A stretch of 64,000 bases of DNA. It comes from Plectosphaerella cucumerina. Lineage: Eukaryota; Ascomycota; Sordariomycetes; Glomerellales; Plectosphaerellaceae. Made by a program: the position numbers and the translations under genes. The stretch is from contig JAGPXD010000001.1 in assembly GCA_020746995.1 (NCBI GenBank), forward strand, positions 4,960,001 through 5,024,000, read 5' to 3'. Shown here piece by piece: positions 45,985-59,258 of this stretch (positions within the stretch are counted from its first letter, which is position 1; every line of letters starts with the position of its first letter). The notes beneath the pieces were generated by a model. That model worked only from the letters and a program-made list of their open reading frames with translations, had not been told where the DNA came from and did not search any database.

Positions 45985-47361
45985 GGGCAATGGCTGCGAA
46001 GGTGGCGGAGTGTGGTGGATGTCGACAGACACGCTGTCTTGTGCTGATATGCCAGCACGGCAGCTTTGTTGAGGAGGACTTGATAAGAACGCTTCCAATT
46101 GAAATCAAATTGCCGCCTGGTTCTCGGCTAGAAGATATCATCTCGTCCATGTGCTGTGGTTCACGTGTAGCCAGAATCGGAAATGGGGGAGGCGCATGCG
46201 GGTGGCCCGACACTGAAACGTACTACCTCGGCCGCGTGATGCCGGAAGAAGGGTATATAAATATTTGGTACATGAATATTTGAGTGGTCAGTCGTGAGTG
46301 CAAGCCTGTGGTGAGGAGTGCGGCTGCTTCAGGGACGATGAAAGAGATGTCGTGGGCGTACTGGCGGAAGTTCAACCTTGCGAGCCCAAGCTCTACGCAG
46401 GGGCTTACATAAGCACCACCACTGACGAAAGTGGCTAGCGTGTGTGAAACAAATCGATTTGACCACCATCAACCTCAGCCTCCACCATTTTCAAATCTCG
46501 CGATGCTCACCACAACGTGATGAACGACAGGGCCCCTGTTTGCTGTTTGATCGCCAGATTCCGCAGAGAAACGTCACATGACTGACTGGGCTTGTGAACA
46601 GCCTCCACCAAATCAACATGACTGGTGTCAAGTCCGCCCAAAGCATGATGGGAAGGCAGACAGCCATGTGCCGCCCTCAGAGTCAAGTGAGCCTTGTCCA
46701 CGCCCGCCTGGCCAGAGCAGATGCTGAGAGCGATGCCTTGTATCAAATGTGCTGATCTTGATTGTTCGTTCGAACCATTTAAGGTCTTGGTACCCAGCCC
46801 AGTTCACAAGTCAAACATGCCATCGGCACGTCACCTCATCTTGACACAACCTTGGCTCATTCAAGAAGAAGCGTATCCTGCCCTCTAGACATTATCATCC
46901 TCTGAATTGCCTTGCCCTTATTTCTCCCTCCGCCCACTCGTTCAAAAGTCAGGGACTCACTCGCGCCCAACATGCCGGCCGTGAGTTTCGCTCCTGTCGC
47001 CTTTGCCTTAGGCGGTTACTACGGGGGTTCGACGAGCAGCGCGGCAGTCCAGAGCACCGTATCGCTCCGCAATTGTACACTCGCTGTGATGGCAATGGTC
47101 CTTCTCACCCAATCGTTCCGAACATCGGCCTCGGCCAAAGCCAGGCGAGCCCTTGGCTTCGAGACATTGTCACACTTGGGCATTCTAGAAGAAAGATAAT
47201 GTGTACCAACTCCTAAGGCCTCGGAACGCATGGAGTCAAACATTCCGCTTCGATTGTATCTACTCAATTGCGAATCACATACATACCACCTACATTTGCT
47301 TCTCGGCTCACATGGCTTGTCCTCTTTTCGAGCCAGAATGTTTTCGATACAGTACTCGGGC
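45985..47361. other. Right border of the PKS cluster
   Basis: 1.38 kb between the acyltransferase stop and the SDR stop. It contains an AT-rich pocket with TATATAAATATTT at 46254-46266 and a 74-codon ATG frame at 46975-47199 (MPAVSFAPVAFALGG...). Neither belongs to a recognisable gene. Confidence 0.45.
46254..46260 (+). promoter_or_regulatory. TATATAA element without an evident downstream gene
   Basis: A consensus TATA sequence in a small AT-rich island 270 bases after the acyltransferase stop. It may simply belong to the AT-rich 3' UTR. Confidence 0.2.
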
Positions 47362-48448
47362 TCACGACTTGCGGTGGACCGAGCCAGCGCCGCCCTGTGT
47401 ACATGTCAGCATGCTCTTTGACCCGAAGCTCCAACCCAGAACCTACCTGGTGGCTGGGGAAGATGAGAGTGTCGGCAATGACAACGTTTTCGCGCCGGGT
47501 GGCCGTGAAGACAATGACCTCGGCAATGTCATCAGGGGTGAGGGGCTCGCAGCCACTGGACATGTCAGTTTCGTCTTCCAGAAGCAGGACGTAAGACTCA
47601 CGCATAGACAGCGTCGGCCTTGGCCTTGTCGCCATAGAACCGGACAACCGAGAACTCCTACGTCCAAGGGTCAGCTGGTCCTCCTCTAGCGCCCATGAAA
47701 GCCCACTCACAGTCTCGACCTGGCCCGGGTCGATCTCGATAACGCGGATGCGCGTTGCGATAAGCTCCTTGCGCAGACTGTCCGTGAAGCTGCGCACAGC
47801 AGCCTTGGTGGCACAGTAGATAGAGCCTCCAGCGTAAGGTTCTCGACCAGCGATAGAACCGACGTTGATGACATCGCCGGAGCCACCCTCGGAGCCACGG
47901 GCCTTGAAGATAGGCAGGACGGCCTGTGTCAGGTTGATGAGTCCGGTGACGTTAGTCGCAAACATGACGTTGATATCCTCCTCGGCGATCTGAGGAGCCT
48001 GGGCAACACCCCTGACGAGACCGGCATTGTTGACGAGCACATGGATGTCGCGGAACTCGGCGGGCAGGCCGGGGACAAAGGCCCTGACGGCATCGGGGTT
48101 GCTGACGTCGAGCTGGGCAGCGTGGACCTTGACGCCGCCGTTCGTCTCCTTCTCAATGGCTGCAGCGATCTCGCGGACCGTGTCAATGCGGCGGGCGGCG
48201 AGGACGAGCTTGAGGCCGTTGGAAGGGGCGGTGCGGGCAAACTCGAAGGCGGTGCTGCGACCGATACCGCTGGAGGCACCCGAAATGAGCACCGTCTTGC
48301 CCTCGAGGCGCTTGGCGGCGGCGGCGGAGGCCATTGTCCGAGTGATGGCGGAGCGGGAGCGGGCGATGAGTCCGGGGGTGAAGGCTGAGGGGCGGGTGAT
48401 GAGCGTCGTGAGGGTGCGGCGGCTGAGGAGGGAGGGAGAGGCTGGCAT
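47362..48448 (-). CDS. Short-chain dehydrogenase, YMR226C-like NADP-dependent type
   Basis: Four exons on the minus strand, 48448-47711, 47657-47602, 47555-47447 and 47394-47362, give 311 residues. Cofactor motif SGASSGIG is at about 56-63, NNAGL mid-protein, and catalytic YCATK near 210-214. The joined sequence VET-EFSVVRFYGD..AVYA-GCEPLTPDDIAEV..VIADTLIFPSHQ follows yeast YMR226C, which acts on 3-hydroxy acids and related alcohols. The first 40 residues are Ser/Arg/Thr-rich and may be a mitochondrial presequence; an internal ATG at residue 39 would give a cytosolic form. The third acceptor was chosen by frame. This is probably a conserved gene outside the PKS cluster. Confidence 0.88.
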
Positions 48449-50268
48449 TGACACGAAAAGTGAAGAGGAGGAGGAAGTCGTGGAACTTGAAGGATATGTG
48501 CAAGAAGCCTATGGGGTTGAGGGGACGATGATGTGCGCGTTTCCGTGTCGGGAGCCAATGACGTTGTCGCCAGCCTACAGTATCCGCCTATGTTCGGGGG
48601 ATCGAAGTCGCGACAGGTCGCGATGGCGCCCGCTGGAGGGCCGAGGAACCCCGCAAGGTGGGGCCAGGAGCCCCCGATAACCGGCCGGCGCGGGGTTGTC
48701 GGCGTCCAGCCCGGCTTGCGCCATCCCCGCGAGGGTGACGTGAGCGGTATCAGGCGGTGATTGTTTTTTTTGGTGTTAATGGCATCAAGTTATATTCGAG
48801 CGAGGTATTACAAGATTTTATTCAAATGGTTTATGAGTGAGCTGCGCTGATGGACAAAACCAACAGGTGGAATCGGGACGCGGATGTAGCCGAAGCGCGG
48901 GCTGGGACGGGACGGCGCTGGGGGACTTTGAAATGCGGGGAAAGGAAAGTCCGGAGGGGCAGCCCCTGAACCCCTGAATCCGATGGACAACCATCCCAGA
49001 TGCCTTTTTCTGTACCAGGAGGTATGATTTATCTCATTATCATTGACTGGACACCTGAGCGCAAGCATTAGACAGAACGTAACTGCCATCATTGTGTTAG
49101 GCCAAGCATTCCTGCCCTTTGGTGGATGGTGGAAGGTGGAAGGGGAACGGGTTGCAACTGGTTGCTCAGGACATCGGTGAGAGCGTAAAGTCTCTGATAT
49201 TGCTTGATCATCCAGAAGTACCAAGAGAACTTTCAATGCAGACGCATAACATTTGAAATAGCGACCCATGACCCCAATGAATGGAGGAAATGCTGGGTTT
49301 GAATTAAGGCGGCACGTCTTGGATTGGACACGTAAGTACATGAGGGGCGTCATCGTTCAGCACAAGAATCATGTTTATTGATCATTTTTAGGTATCTAAA
49401 GCATGTTTTGGTATAGTTTTCCTATCTAAGTCTTCCAGTCTTAGCTTCAACGTGCGCGTGACACCGCCAGCGCTGACATCCATGTCAGAACCGCCGGGTC
49501 TGGTAGCTTAGAAAACAGCAGAAGCTGTCCCAAACTTCTATGGGTATATCAAGAAAGTCTTTTATTCCATTTCTTATTAACTTTGATGCGTCTAGTTGGT
49601 CATGGCTGCCTCTTGGATTGGCTTCTTCTTCAAACACTTGACAGTGACCTGTGGAGAGCAGCTTGGGGGATTGCCCATGGGCCCAAAACGCATCGATCGG
49701 GATAAATCAGGTTGATTGACTGAAAAAGATGTCATCTCTGTTTCTACTTGATTCCAGGTCGCCAAGCTGAATCTGTTTTGTTGTAGTTCCAGGAATGGTT
49801 GATTCCTCGCATCTGCCGCGCGTGCTGCCTTCATGGGAGTCCCGCAACCCGCCAAAACTCTGGAATCTCAAATTCTCTACTTGCTTGTCTAACAAATAGT
49901 ACCAGACTCCAGGAACATTCATCCGTTTAATCAAAGATAAGGTGCTGGCGATTTTTTCCCGCTGGAGATTCTGGAAGGGAAGTACCTGCGAAAGCAACGA
50001 CGACGCACAGATCACATACAGTGCATGCAGCACTTTGGCTACAGTTCGCACCGTACGTGGATTACCTCATCCGCCCACTGCTGCACGTCGAGAGGCTCAC
50101 TGATGAGACAACCTCATCATCGACTGCAAACGCAAACAGGCCGTCAATCACTCGCCTAGCCTGCCCTTCCCTGCCCTGCAATCCGACGACAACCCTCCCA
50201 CGGCAGACTAAAGCAACCACAAAGACGCCTGCGAACCGGGCAAAGGCTGCGATCGCCCGGCGCCCACC
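48449..50268. other. 1.8-kb divergent intergenic region, SDR / ULA1
   Basis: Base composition shifts to AT-rich around 49330-49600, unusual for this window. A minus-strand ATG frame of 181 codons (49353-48808) and a GTG-led one (50051-49707) show no family features. Candidate decayed DNA or a lineage-specific small gene; nothing firm. Confidence 0.45.
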
Positions 50269-52555
50269 ATGACGGAGGTCGTGACAACACAGACCCCGCC
50301 TGTCCTCACGGGCCCGTCGGAGAAGGAGCGCAAATATGACCGCCAGCTGAGGCTCTGGGCGGCCAGCGGCCAGGCCGCTCTGGAATCATCAAACATATTG
50401 CTGGTCAACTCGGGCTCGGGCACCGTTGGCGTCGAGACCCTGAAGAACATGGTGCTCCCTGGTACATTGCAACCCACCCACCACCCATCCATCGCCCGGT
50501 TGATATCATCATGTCGGGCGCGAGCTCGAACATATACGCGGAGTAACATCAGACTCGCTAACGCAGCCCCTTCCTCCCAATCTAGGAATCGGCAGGTTCG
50601 CCATCGCGGATGCCGCCAAGGTGGACGAGGCCGATCTGGGCGTCAACTTCTTTCTGGACGAGGCATCCCTCGGGCAGTCGCGCGCCCGGGCTTGCGCCGA
50701 GCTGCTTGTGGAACTGAACCCAGAGGTTGAGGGAGACTGGTTCCCCAAGAACGACGTGAGAAATGCCCCGAAATGCCCGATCCGAACCACAAGGGCGCCG
50801 CTGATGGATGGAGAGCAGGAACCGCTCGACCTCGCGCAGGTCCTGGCCGCGCCCGAGACGTACACCGTCGTCGTCTTCACCCAGCCCATCAAGCCTGAAG
50901 ATCTGCAAATCCTTGAGACCTACAGTCGCGAGCACAAGACCCCGCTCTTCGAGGTCCATTCGGCCGGATTTTACGCCTACTTCCGCGTCCACCTGCCCGG
51001 CGCCTTCCCCATCGTGGACACCCACCCAGACTCGACCGCCACCACCGACCTGAGGCTGCTGACCCCGTGGGACGAGCTGTCGGCCTTGGCGGACGAGCTG
51101 ACGCTGGATATTGACAACCTGCCCAACCACGAACACGGGCACATTCCCTACGTGGTCATCTTGCTCCACCACCTGAAGATCTGGAGGCAGGCGCACGACG
51201 GCGCCCACCCCTCGACCTACGCGGAGAAGGTCGCCTTCAGGAAGGCGGTGGCGGACGCGGCCAGGACAGACACCCCCGAAGGTGGCGAGGAAAACTTTGA
51301 CGAGGCCGTTGCGGCCGTCCTCAAGACGATATCGCCACCTTCGCTTCCGGCCTCGACCAAACAGGTCTTTGACTACGAGCATGCTGATCCGGTGAGTCTC
51401 CATCTGCCTGCGTCTGGAGGGGCGTCTGCGTGCGCCTCGTGCCTTCTAGCCTCCTCGCCTGTCTCTCCACTATCGGATTCTGCTCCGGAGGGGGAGGAGG
51501 GGGGGGGGGGGCACCCTTATGTTCTTAGCACGAAGAAGACCAAACTGAACCCGTGGCTTACGCATCGTGCAGCACGAAATCAGGTCCAGCTTCTGGATCA
51601 TCGCCGACGCGGTCAAGGCCTTCTACGAACAGCACGGTTGTCTGCCGGTGCCGGGCGGGCTTCCCGACATGAAGGCCCAGTCGGATGTGTACATCAGGCT
51701 ACAGAACATCTACAAGGCCAAGGCGCGCAAGGACGCGGCAGAGGTGCTGGCGTCGGTCCGTCGTGCCCCCGGGGGCGACGCCATCGACGCCGCCGAGGTC
51801 GATCTCTTCTGCAAGAACGCCGCCTTCATCAAGTTGATTGACTCGCCAGACAGCGGGGCCGAGAGGTTGCTCAAGGTAGCCGGTAAGTCACTCCCGTCCC
51901 TGATTTGCCCCGTCTTGGCCCGTCGTGGTCGTGGCCCCCCCTCCCTTTGCGGTACCCGCCGTGTTCGTGCCTGGCTCGCCGGGACGTCAGGGTGCCTGAG
52001 CCGAAAAAAAGAGGTCCCATGTCGCATCGCTTGTTCTGCGGGTCCGATGGCAAGACCCCGGGGTCGAGACTCTGGGTTTTTGACTTTGGCTCAGCCTCTA
52101 TGTCTCTTTACCCCCCCATGATGAGCGGCCGGCAGGCGAGATGGACGATCCGGATCACTGTGGCGAGGTTGAGCATGGCTGACAGAAGATGCATAGACGA
52201 GGAGATGGCCACCGACGAGCTGGCCAGCCAGGGCATCGTTCCGGCGTCGCTGCTGCCCATCTACGTTGCGCTCAAAGCGACGGCACACGCGCACTCGGCG
52301 GCGGAGCTTTCTGCCTCGGCTGTCGAGAGCGAGGTGGCCAGGCTGGTGCCACAGGCGGCGGGCAACGAGCGGTACGGGCAGGCGGCCCAGGAGGTTGCCC
52401 GAGCCGCCGGCGGAGAGCTGCACAACGTGTCTGCGGCGACGGGCGGCATGGTGGCCCAGGAGATGATCAAGATCATCACCAAGCAGTACATCCCCATCAA
52501 TAACACCTGCATATTCGACGGCATCGGGAGCCGGTGTCAGGTGCTTCGCTTGTAG
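50269..52555 (+). CDS. ULA1: NEDD8-activating enzyme E1 regulatory subunit (ULA1/APP-BP1)
   Basis: Exons 50269-50461, 50586-50755, 50819-51391, 51573-51882 and 52197-52555 give 534 residues, the usual length. The head EKERKYDRQLRLWAASGQAAL and the ThiF-type loop GSGTVG (about 49-54) mark the adenylation-like half; DEADLGVNFFL and PEVEGDW follow. The end TGGMVAQEMIKIITKQYIPI..FDG matches APP-BP1. It pairs with Uba3 to activate NEDD8/Rub1 for cullins. The 63-nt second intron is a multiple of three without a stop, so it reads as coding if not removed. The last two introns are long (181 and 314 nt). Confidence 0.93.
51499..51511. repeat. Poly-G tract, 13 bases
   Basis: Uninterrupted G run inside the third ULA1 intron, preceded by further GGGG/GGAGG sequence. 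It could form a G-quadruplex in the pre-mRNA. Confidence 0.75.
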
Positions 52556-53863
52556 ACCCGGACAGCCGAACCAGAGACGGAGAGGCCAGGGCAGGAGGGA
52601 GGCAGGGAAGAAGCAGAGTGGCCTCTGTCGTCGGTTCATGGTCATCCTACGGCGGCCGTGAGGGAAAAAAGAAATATACACGCCTATACGCCTGCACACG
52701 CCCTCCCCTTGCCCCGGCGTGTCTCTGTTATCACCGATCATCACATCGCACACCCCTCGCCCCCCTCCTTCGCCCCTCTTATTTTCTTTCGACAGAACGC
52801 CTCGCGGACCCCTTTTACCCCTCATCGACGGGAAGGCCTATCCGCACGCGCTGGGCAAGGGGGAGGGGGGCATCACGTCTTGGAAGTCCGGGGGAGGCGT
52901 CGCGTGCGCGTGGCTAGGCTTCGGGTGGTGGTGGGTGTGGCAGGTCTGGTCTGGTCGGGAGTTCCTCCAATGGCGGACGAGGCTGAGCATAAGGGGGGAG
53001 GGGGCGGACGAAGGACATGCTTCTGGACTTTTGCTGGCTGTGCCTTGGCCTGAGTCCTCCCTTGCATCGTCGTGCGGCCGGAGAAAAAGGGGCGTGAGGT
53101 TCCGGGCGGGCGATGACGGGACGGAGGCCGAGGACACTTCGCAGAGGTGGAAAGATTCAAGGCGGTAGAAGGAAAAGAATTCAAGATTACGGTTCGAGTT
53201 ACATGTGCTGGGACGACGTCTCGTAGCAGTGAAGGAGGGGCCATACCGGTAGAAGATGGACGCGTTACAATACGGCTTTTCTTTTGGCATTTCTCCAGCC
53301 ACACATTGAATTCCGGAGAAGACGCCGATCGGATGGCTTGTGCTAAGGTACTCGCAAGGTGGTAGTAATATCACAGGACCCCTTGCCTGCGCTAGGCGTC
53401 CGAGTGAAACCTGCCGTCGGCGGTGTCGGAGACTGGACTGAACTGCCTACTGTGGCTGGCGCTCACTTGACCTCTTTGCACCTGGAGCCTTGTCCTCGAT
53501 CCTCCAATGGCCCGCGCCACGGTAAAATACAAGTCGGGCCTTGGGAATTGGAGAAGGGCGTGGGGGCATCAAGGAGGGTAGGGTACGGTGTAGAGATGGT
53601 GCTGCAGGTGTGGTGTGTGTTGTGTTGTCATTGTGCGGGGACGGGCAGAGAAAGGGCGTCCGGGGTTAGGGTCAGGGGGAGGATGATAGGGACACGCCCT
53701 GTGGTCTGGGTAGGTACGAAAGGTACGAGGACGGGTTCATCATCTGGTCCGTTGAGGACGGGACACGGAAGCTTGCAACACAACGGCCGTGGAATCCTCA
53801 ACTGCTTCTCAACCGCAGATGTCCTGACTGTGACCCTCTGCCTCGATCAGTGCCTGAGTGCGA

Positions 53864-53875
53864 GTGTGTGTGTGT
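53864..53875. repeat. (GT)6 microsatellite
   Basis: Six GT units in the gene-free region. Confidence 0.7.
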
Positions 53876-56800
53876 ATGGGTTGAAGAGGAAGAGAAGGTC
53901 GGGTGACACTGACAGCGCCCAAAAGTGCGCGAATAGAGCAGATCCATCGCCCTGCGGCAGGCCTCATGCATGCGTCGTCTTTTTCGCGGCCTGCATGCAG
54001 ACAGACAGACCATGACATGGCCTGGACGCAAGAGTGTTCAGACACGCGCGCGCACAAACACAGCACACAGCAAGTCGCTCTGTGTGTGTCCCTCTCTTCT
54101 TCAGGTGCTGTTCGCCGACGGCAACAAGTTCGAGTTGCCCGGCTGTCCTGCTTCTCTAATCCCCACCCTCCGAGGATATTCCAGACCCCGGCCTGCTGCT
54201 GCTAGTTACGATCCCTGATCGTGGCATGTGTCAGTCCCTCGTCGTCAGGCCCCCCCGCGATCCGCCAGTACGTAAAGTCCGCACCGCGCAGGGATACCCA
54301 TCTCGGCGGCGCTTTTGATTCTCGAGCCGGTCGGCGCTCCGAGCCCGACGGCCTTGGCGGGGAGGAAGAAGAGTCCAGCTTCCGCGGGTGTACTGTATCG
54401 TAGTAATGGACGGGGACTCGCGCAAATGGTGTCCGTTGTCGGTCGTGGGTAAACTCTTCCTCCCAGCGTCCGCTCGTCGTGGCCTGACCAAGTCGTTCAA
54501 TCTCTCTGGCCGCCCTGCGTCTTTTTTGGCCATCTGCTGCCCAGCCCGAGGAGACACGTATGTATCGGCCGGGCCTCCGCGTCATCTCTCCGCCCGCAGC
54601 GCCGCATTCCTGCTCTCGCAGGCGCCGTGGCTGGCGCCTCCCATCCGCCCAGGGCGCCCTCCCCGTCGACCGACCGACCCCTTTCGCTCGGTGATGATGT
54701 CGCCTTCAATCCAAAGCAGCAACGCAAGCGCTCGCAAACGGTCGACCCGCCCTCCTCGGTTCATCTGGCCCGAAGGATGGATGACTTGCAGATCCCCACG
54801 CTTCACGCGCCCTCCCTCACTCCCACCGTGCCGCACGGCCGCGTCCGCTTTCTTCCCTCTCCCACCACACACAGACGCCCAACCGCCCGGCTCGCCCTGC
54901 TCCCTCCCCCAGGTTTTCTTCCCAGAACAGAAAACCTCGCAGCGGGTAGGACCGCAGCAGCAGCAGCAGCCTGCCTGCAACTGCATAGCGACGGGAGCAT
55001 CTCGCCTGAAGCGAAGGGGATACAGTCAGCAATATTCCCCCTTTCGGTACCAATTCATTCCCATCTTCCCGTCATCGCACCGCCCAGAGGGTTGCCCTCC
55101 TGCACATCTCCAGACTCATCAATATTGGTGATGAGGGCGTCACGAGCGTGATGAGCCATCGTGAGCGAGAAAACAAAGCAAGGCTCAGACCAGTCCAGCC
55201 CGAGCTCTCCAAGCCCGCCTGGCCTGATGTTTGCATTTGCATTCGCAAGTGGTAATCAACCCATCTCGGACCTCGGGCCCGGATCGTGTTCCACTTCCGG
55301 AGTCCTCTTGTGCGCTCTCCCTCCCTCCCTCTCTCGTCGACGCTGGACGACCATCTGATCTCCGCGTCCCGACCACGTCGCGGTAAATCGTCTCGAGGGG
55401 CTTTCTGTCCTTGGCCTCGCCAGCCTGCTTCCATTTTCCGAATGCTGCCCTCTGACTCTCTCCCTCACTCTCGGCATGGGGAGATCTTGCCCCTCTGTCG
55501 GTCCGCAGGCCCTTGCAGGATGCGACCCTGGATAAAGTCGAAATTGTGGAGGTGGCTGGATCCTGAGCTTGGCTCCCTGGCTCCCTCGCCTCCCCCCGAG
55601 CTGGCCCTGCCTCGTACTCGTGAAAGCTGCGTCTCTCATTTCAACCACCAGCTGCCTCTTGCGGCCGAAACCCTTGTGACTCCCGTCGCCCGCCCCACGT
55701 CTGTGTCTGTGTCTGTTATTAGCGTTTCCCCAGCCCAGTGTACCCCGCGATGAACACCAAAGATCCTCGCGGGAAGAGGCGGGGTCCCATCTGTGGAGGA
55801 TTCGACTTGGCCTTGGCTCTCCAACACTTGCGGCGATGACTTGTCCTCTCCCTCCACGAATGTCGCTGGGAACCTCAGCTCGCTCCCTCCCTCGGGGTCA
55901 CATTACGCCGTCCGGGGCATTTCTCCCTCTCGCCGCCCCCTCGAGTCAACATCCATCTCGGCTACCCTATATTGGACACCACGCCCGGCAGCAGCCCAGT
56001 CCAGCACTGCCGCCCCGCGTCGGGTGCCACGGCCGGTTCTGGGGAGGGGGGCAGGGCGCCTAAAATACATGAGTCGCTGAAGACCGTGGCAGCCTCAGCG
56101 GGACGTTGCATGAAGGATGGGGCCTTGGCCCTGCCGGTGTCGGGATGTCGGGGCGACATGACGGTAACGTGAGAGCACACGTCGTCGCGTCACGTGGACG
56201 GACACCAGGGGGGGTGCGCTTGCTTCTTTCCTCTCCCCGGACGCTTTGGCGGCGGGACGGCCCTCCGGACGAGCAGAGACCTGTGGGGGCGTTTTTCTTA
56301 AGTGCGAGTCCACCAGCAGCCGGCCGAGACCATGAACACTCGTCTTGGACATCCCGCCGGCTGTGCTCGTCTCGTCGTGAATACTGCGAGACACGCCCGT
56401 CAGGTCTATTGACCGCGCCGGATCTCCATGCGCAGCGAGATGGCCCGTCAGCTGCTGCATGTCTCGAATGCAATGCCCGAGCTGTTGTCACACACGACGA
56501 TAGCGAAGTGGCGGGCGTATCACTCCAAGTGGCTCGCCGGGACGACGCCCTCGTCACCGCGACGGGATGCACATCCGGTAGATTACAGAGGCTTCCTCAA
56601 CAACAAGCCAGTGACGTACGGGCGGCCGCGGGTATTGCCAGGGGATAACGTAGAGTGACAGCGTGCGTGAGACTGCAACGGTGCTGAGTGTGCCTTGCTC
56701 GCCAGTAGCCGGCCGGTCCTATCGTGGGCTTGCGTGGTGGTGAAACAGGGCAATCTACTCTGACCTGCGCAAGCCGAGCGAACGCCCTATGCCATGCCCG

Positions 56801-59258
56801 CCCGCCGCTGCGAGGCTGGCCTGGCGCCGACCCCTCCAATCTCTTGTTGAGTATAGAGGTGCTTTTTCGGATGCCTTCCCGTGAGGCGAGGGAAAACCCC
56901 CCCTCCCGCGCCAGGAAACATCGGCCGGCGGGGGGTGTTCTTTGATATTGCACGAGCGTCGATGTGACAGAAGCCGGGAGACGACATACCTCTCGACCCA
57001 CGATGCTACTTAGCATTCCACCCGCACGTAAGGACAAGGGTCGGCCGGCCGTTCATGCGGCCGAGTCATGGGACGGCAAAAAAGCAAACGAACAAGAGCC
57101 AAACAGGCGGATCATTCGAGCAGGAGATGCCACGACCTGTCAGGGCCATGTCTGTGGAACCCGACAAGCTATGCGTCAAACATGCGGCAAAAGTTGCTAC
57201 CCGAAGACATCGTCCCTGGCCTGCGGTGACTAAATCATGACTGACACCAACGGCCGGGAATACGCACTTACAGCTCGTGCCTACCATATCACAGGCCGGT
57301 TCGGTTCGTCCCTCTAGGCAACATGTGGACAGCTGCGCGAGGTTTTGCCACCTGGCCCCGTCATGTGAGGCTTGCGGTCCTGCGATGGAGTCTTCCCCCT
57401 CCTCGAGCAGGCTGAAAGAGGGAGGAGGGGTTGACGGACGCGCCGATCAAGGGTCCTCGCTGGCCCTCGAAAGCTCGTAGTGGTGCCGCTGATCAGTCGT
57501 AGCTCCCTCGCGAGGAGGGTGTAGCAGGAGATGCACCCCAGACCGACTCGGAGGGGTCGTGCTGCGGGTGAGGGACGAGTCCAAGATGGGAAACGGAGGT
57601 AAACGTCGGGAAAAAGAAGCCTGGGGGCCGAAAAAGCCACCACGTTTCTTCCTGGCTGTACGCAGGGGTGCCCGGAGGGTAGGGGGAGGGGTGCGGCCAG
57701 GCGGTGGCCGCGGGAAGAGGGCGGCTGCGACTGCCCTCCGCGCCCTGAGACCGTTGACGATGATGGCGGCGGCGGAGGCAGCGGCGGCGTCGTCGTTGTC
57801 GTCGGCGGCTGCGGCTGTGATGACGAAACTTCCCGCGCCGTTCCACAAGAGCCCATAACCCGTGTATCCCTTGGTGAGTCGTCGTCGCCTAAGCCTGGTG
57901 ACACAGGCCCGCCCAAAAGCCTCCCGTTGACGCTTCTTAACAAAGGATATGAAGACGGACCCACAGGCAATAGGTTGTGCCTGTCAGTGCCTGGCGATGA
58001 GCCGGAAAGATCGGGTCGATTTGGAGAAGGGGGCAGGAGGAGGCGTTCCTGAAGTTGATGGCGTGCCCCCTGCCACGTGCCAAGTTGTTGCTGGAGACAA
58101 GCAGACCAATGGCGAGAGATCGGGACAGAGGCCGTCTTCCCATGGGATAGACGCTTTGGGGAATGGGGCCGTTTCTCCAACTATCTGGCCATTGTATTGT
58201 CGAACCTTTGATCCGTGCTGGACGACGATCCACGGGGCGTGTGCGTGTGCGTGTCCTACTAGTGCCTGGCCCCCTTCTCCGCATCTCCTGCCCCAAGGAG
58301 CAAGGTGGTCCAGACGAGTCCGTTCCGCCTGATGGGTTGATGATTTGCTTCCAGGCCAGACCTGCCCGCGGCCGGGCGAGCGGGGAGGACGATCAGGAGA
58401 TGATCACCAGGCCATCACTTTTGACGATCCAGAGCCCATGCTGCGGAGGCGGCATGGGGAAGGGCATGGCTAGCCTCGGCTTGGGTGCAGTAGGGCGATC
58501 CACGTCAGGAGGAAAAGAAAAAAGAAAAAGGAGGGAGGGGAGGGTTGGAGGACACCCCATGCCGGACTGTACATGATCAGAAGACCTCTCGCAGGGCAGG
58601 GGGGGGCTCGGCCTCGACGAGGGGGTCCAGGCTTCTGGTCGATGGACCCCACGGAATGCCGGGGCGGTTACCTAGGCGGAGACTCCGGTGGTCGAGCTCG
58701 GACGACAAGGACGGGGTGACAGAGGGATATGGAGTTCGGATCCGACCTGCGGTTCGCTGGCTAATATGGAAGCAAGGGACCTTGCGGTGTGCACTGGACG
58801 GCAGTAGCGTACTGTCCGGGATGGAGGCCTGGCCTGACATCGTGGTCTGCCGTGGATCATGAGAGGGTCAAGAGTGTGACGGGCCAGAGGCCTAAGCCGA
58901 GACGAGCACCCTCGACCGAACCTTCTTCCAGAGAGATATCAAGTTTGGTTCTCCATATGCGGGGTGTGTGGGAGAGGAGGGCGATGGCGTCGCAAGGCCT
59001 CCTCGGACAGGCTAGGTGCCAGGGGGGAAAAGTGACGCGGTATGATGGGAGGACGTGAGGAAGGGGAACAGACAAGAGTAAGCTTGCTTGGATGCCGGGA
59101 CCTGCCCCTCGTCGGCGCCGACGTGTCTGTCTGGCGTGCAAGTGGCTTGCATGTGCCCCAGACGCAAGCCATGAGGTAGGTGGTATGGCCAAGCAAGGAT
59201 CTTGCGAAAGAGCCGGAATGCGGGGTAGAGAGCCGTGCTGGGGAGGGTAGTAGGGGAA

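Noticed and set aside
47362..48448. SDR as a member of the PKS cluster
   Set aside because: It matches the conserved YMR226C type with the usual intron-rich structure and lies 1.4 kb past the acyltransferase next to ULA1, so it is more likely a resident gene.
48808..49353. 181-codon minus-strand frame as a possible gene
   Set aside because: It has an ATG but no motif or protein-like pattern, and it lies in a compositionally mixed intergenic region. Kept only as a note.
49707..50051. Minus-strand frame with a hydrophobic start as a possible small secreted protein
   Set aside because: The frame opens with GTG; the first ATG comes 43 codons later, after the hydrophobic part, so the signal peptide is not supported.
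54388..55131. 247-codon frame in the gene-free region
   Set aside because: Pro/Ser/Arg-rich with a short Gln run from (CAG)5; no motif, typical of pyrimidine-skewed noncoding DNA.
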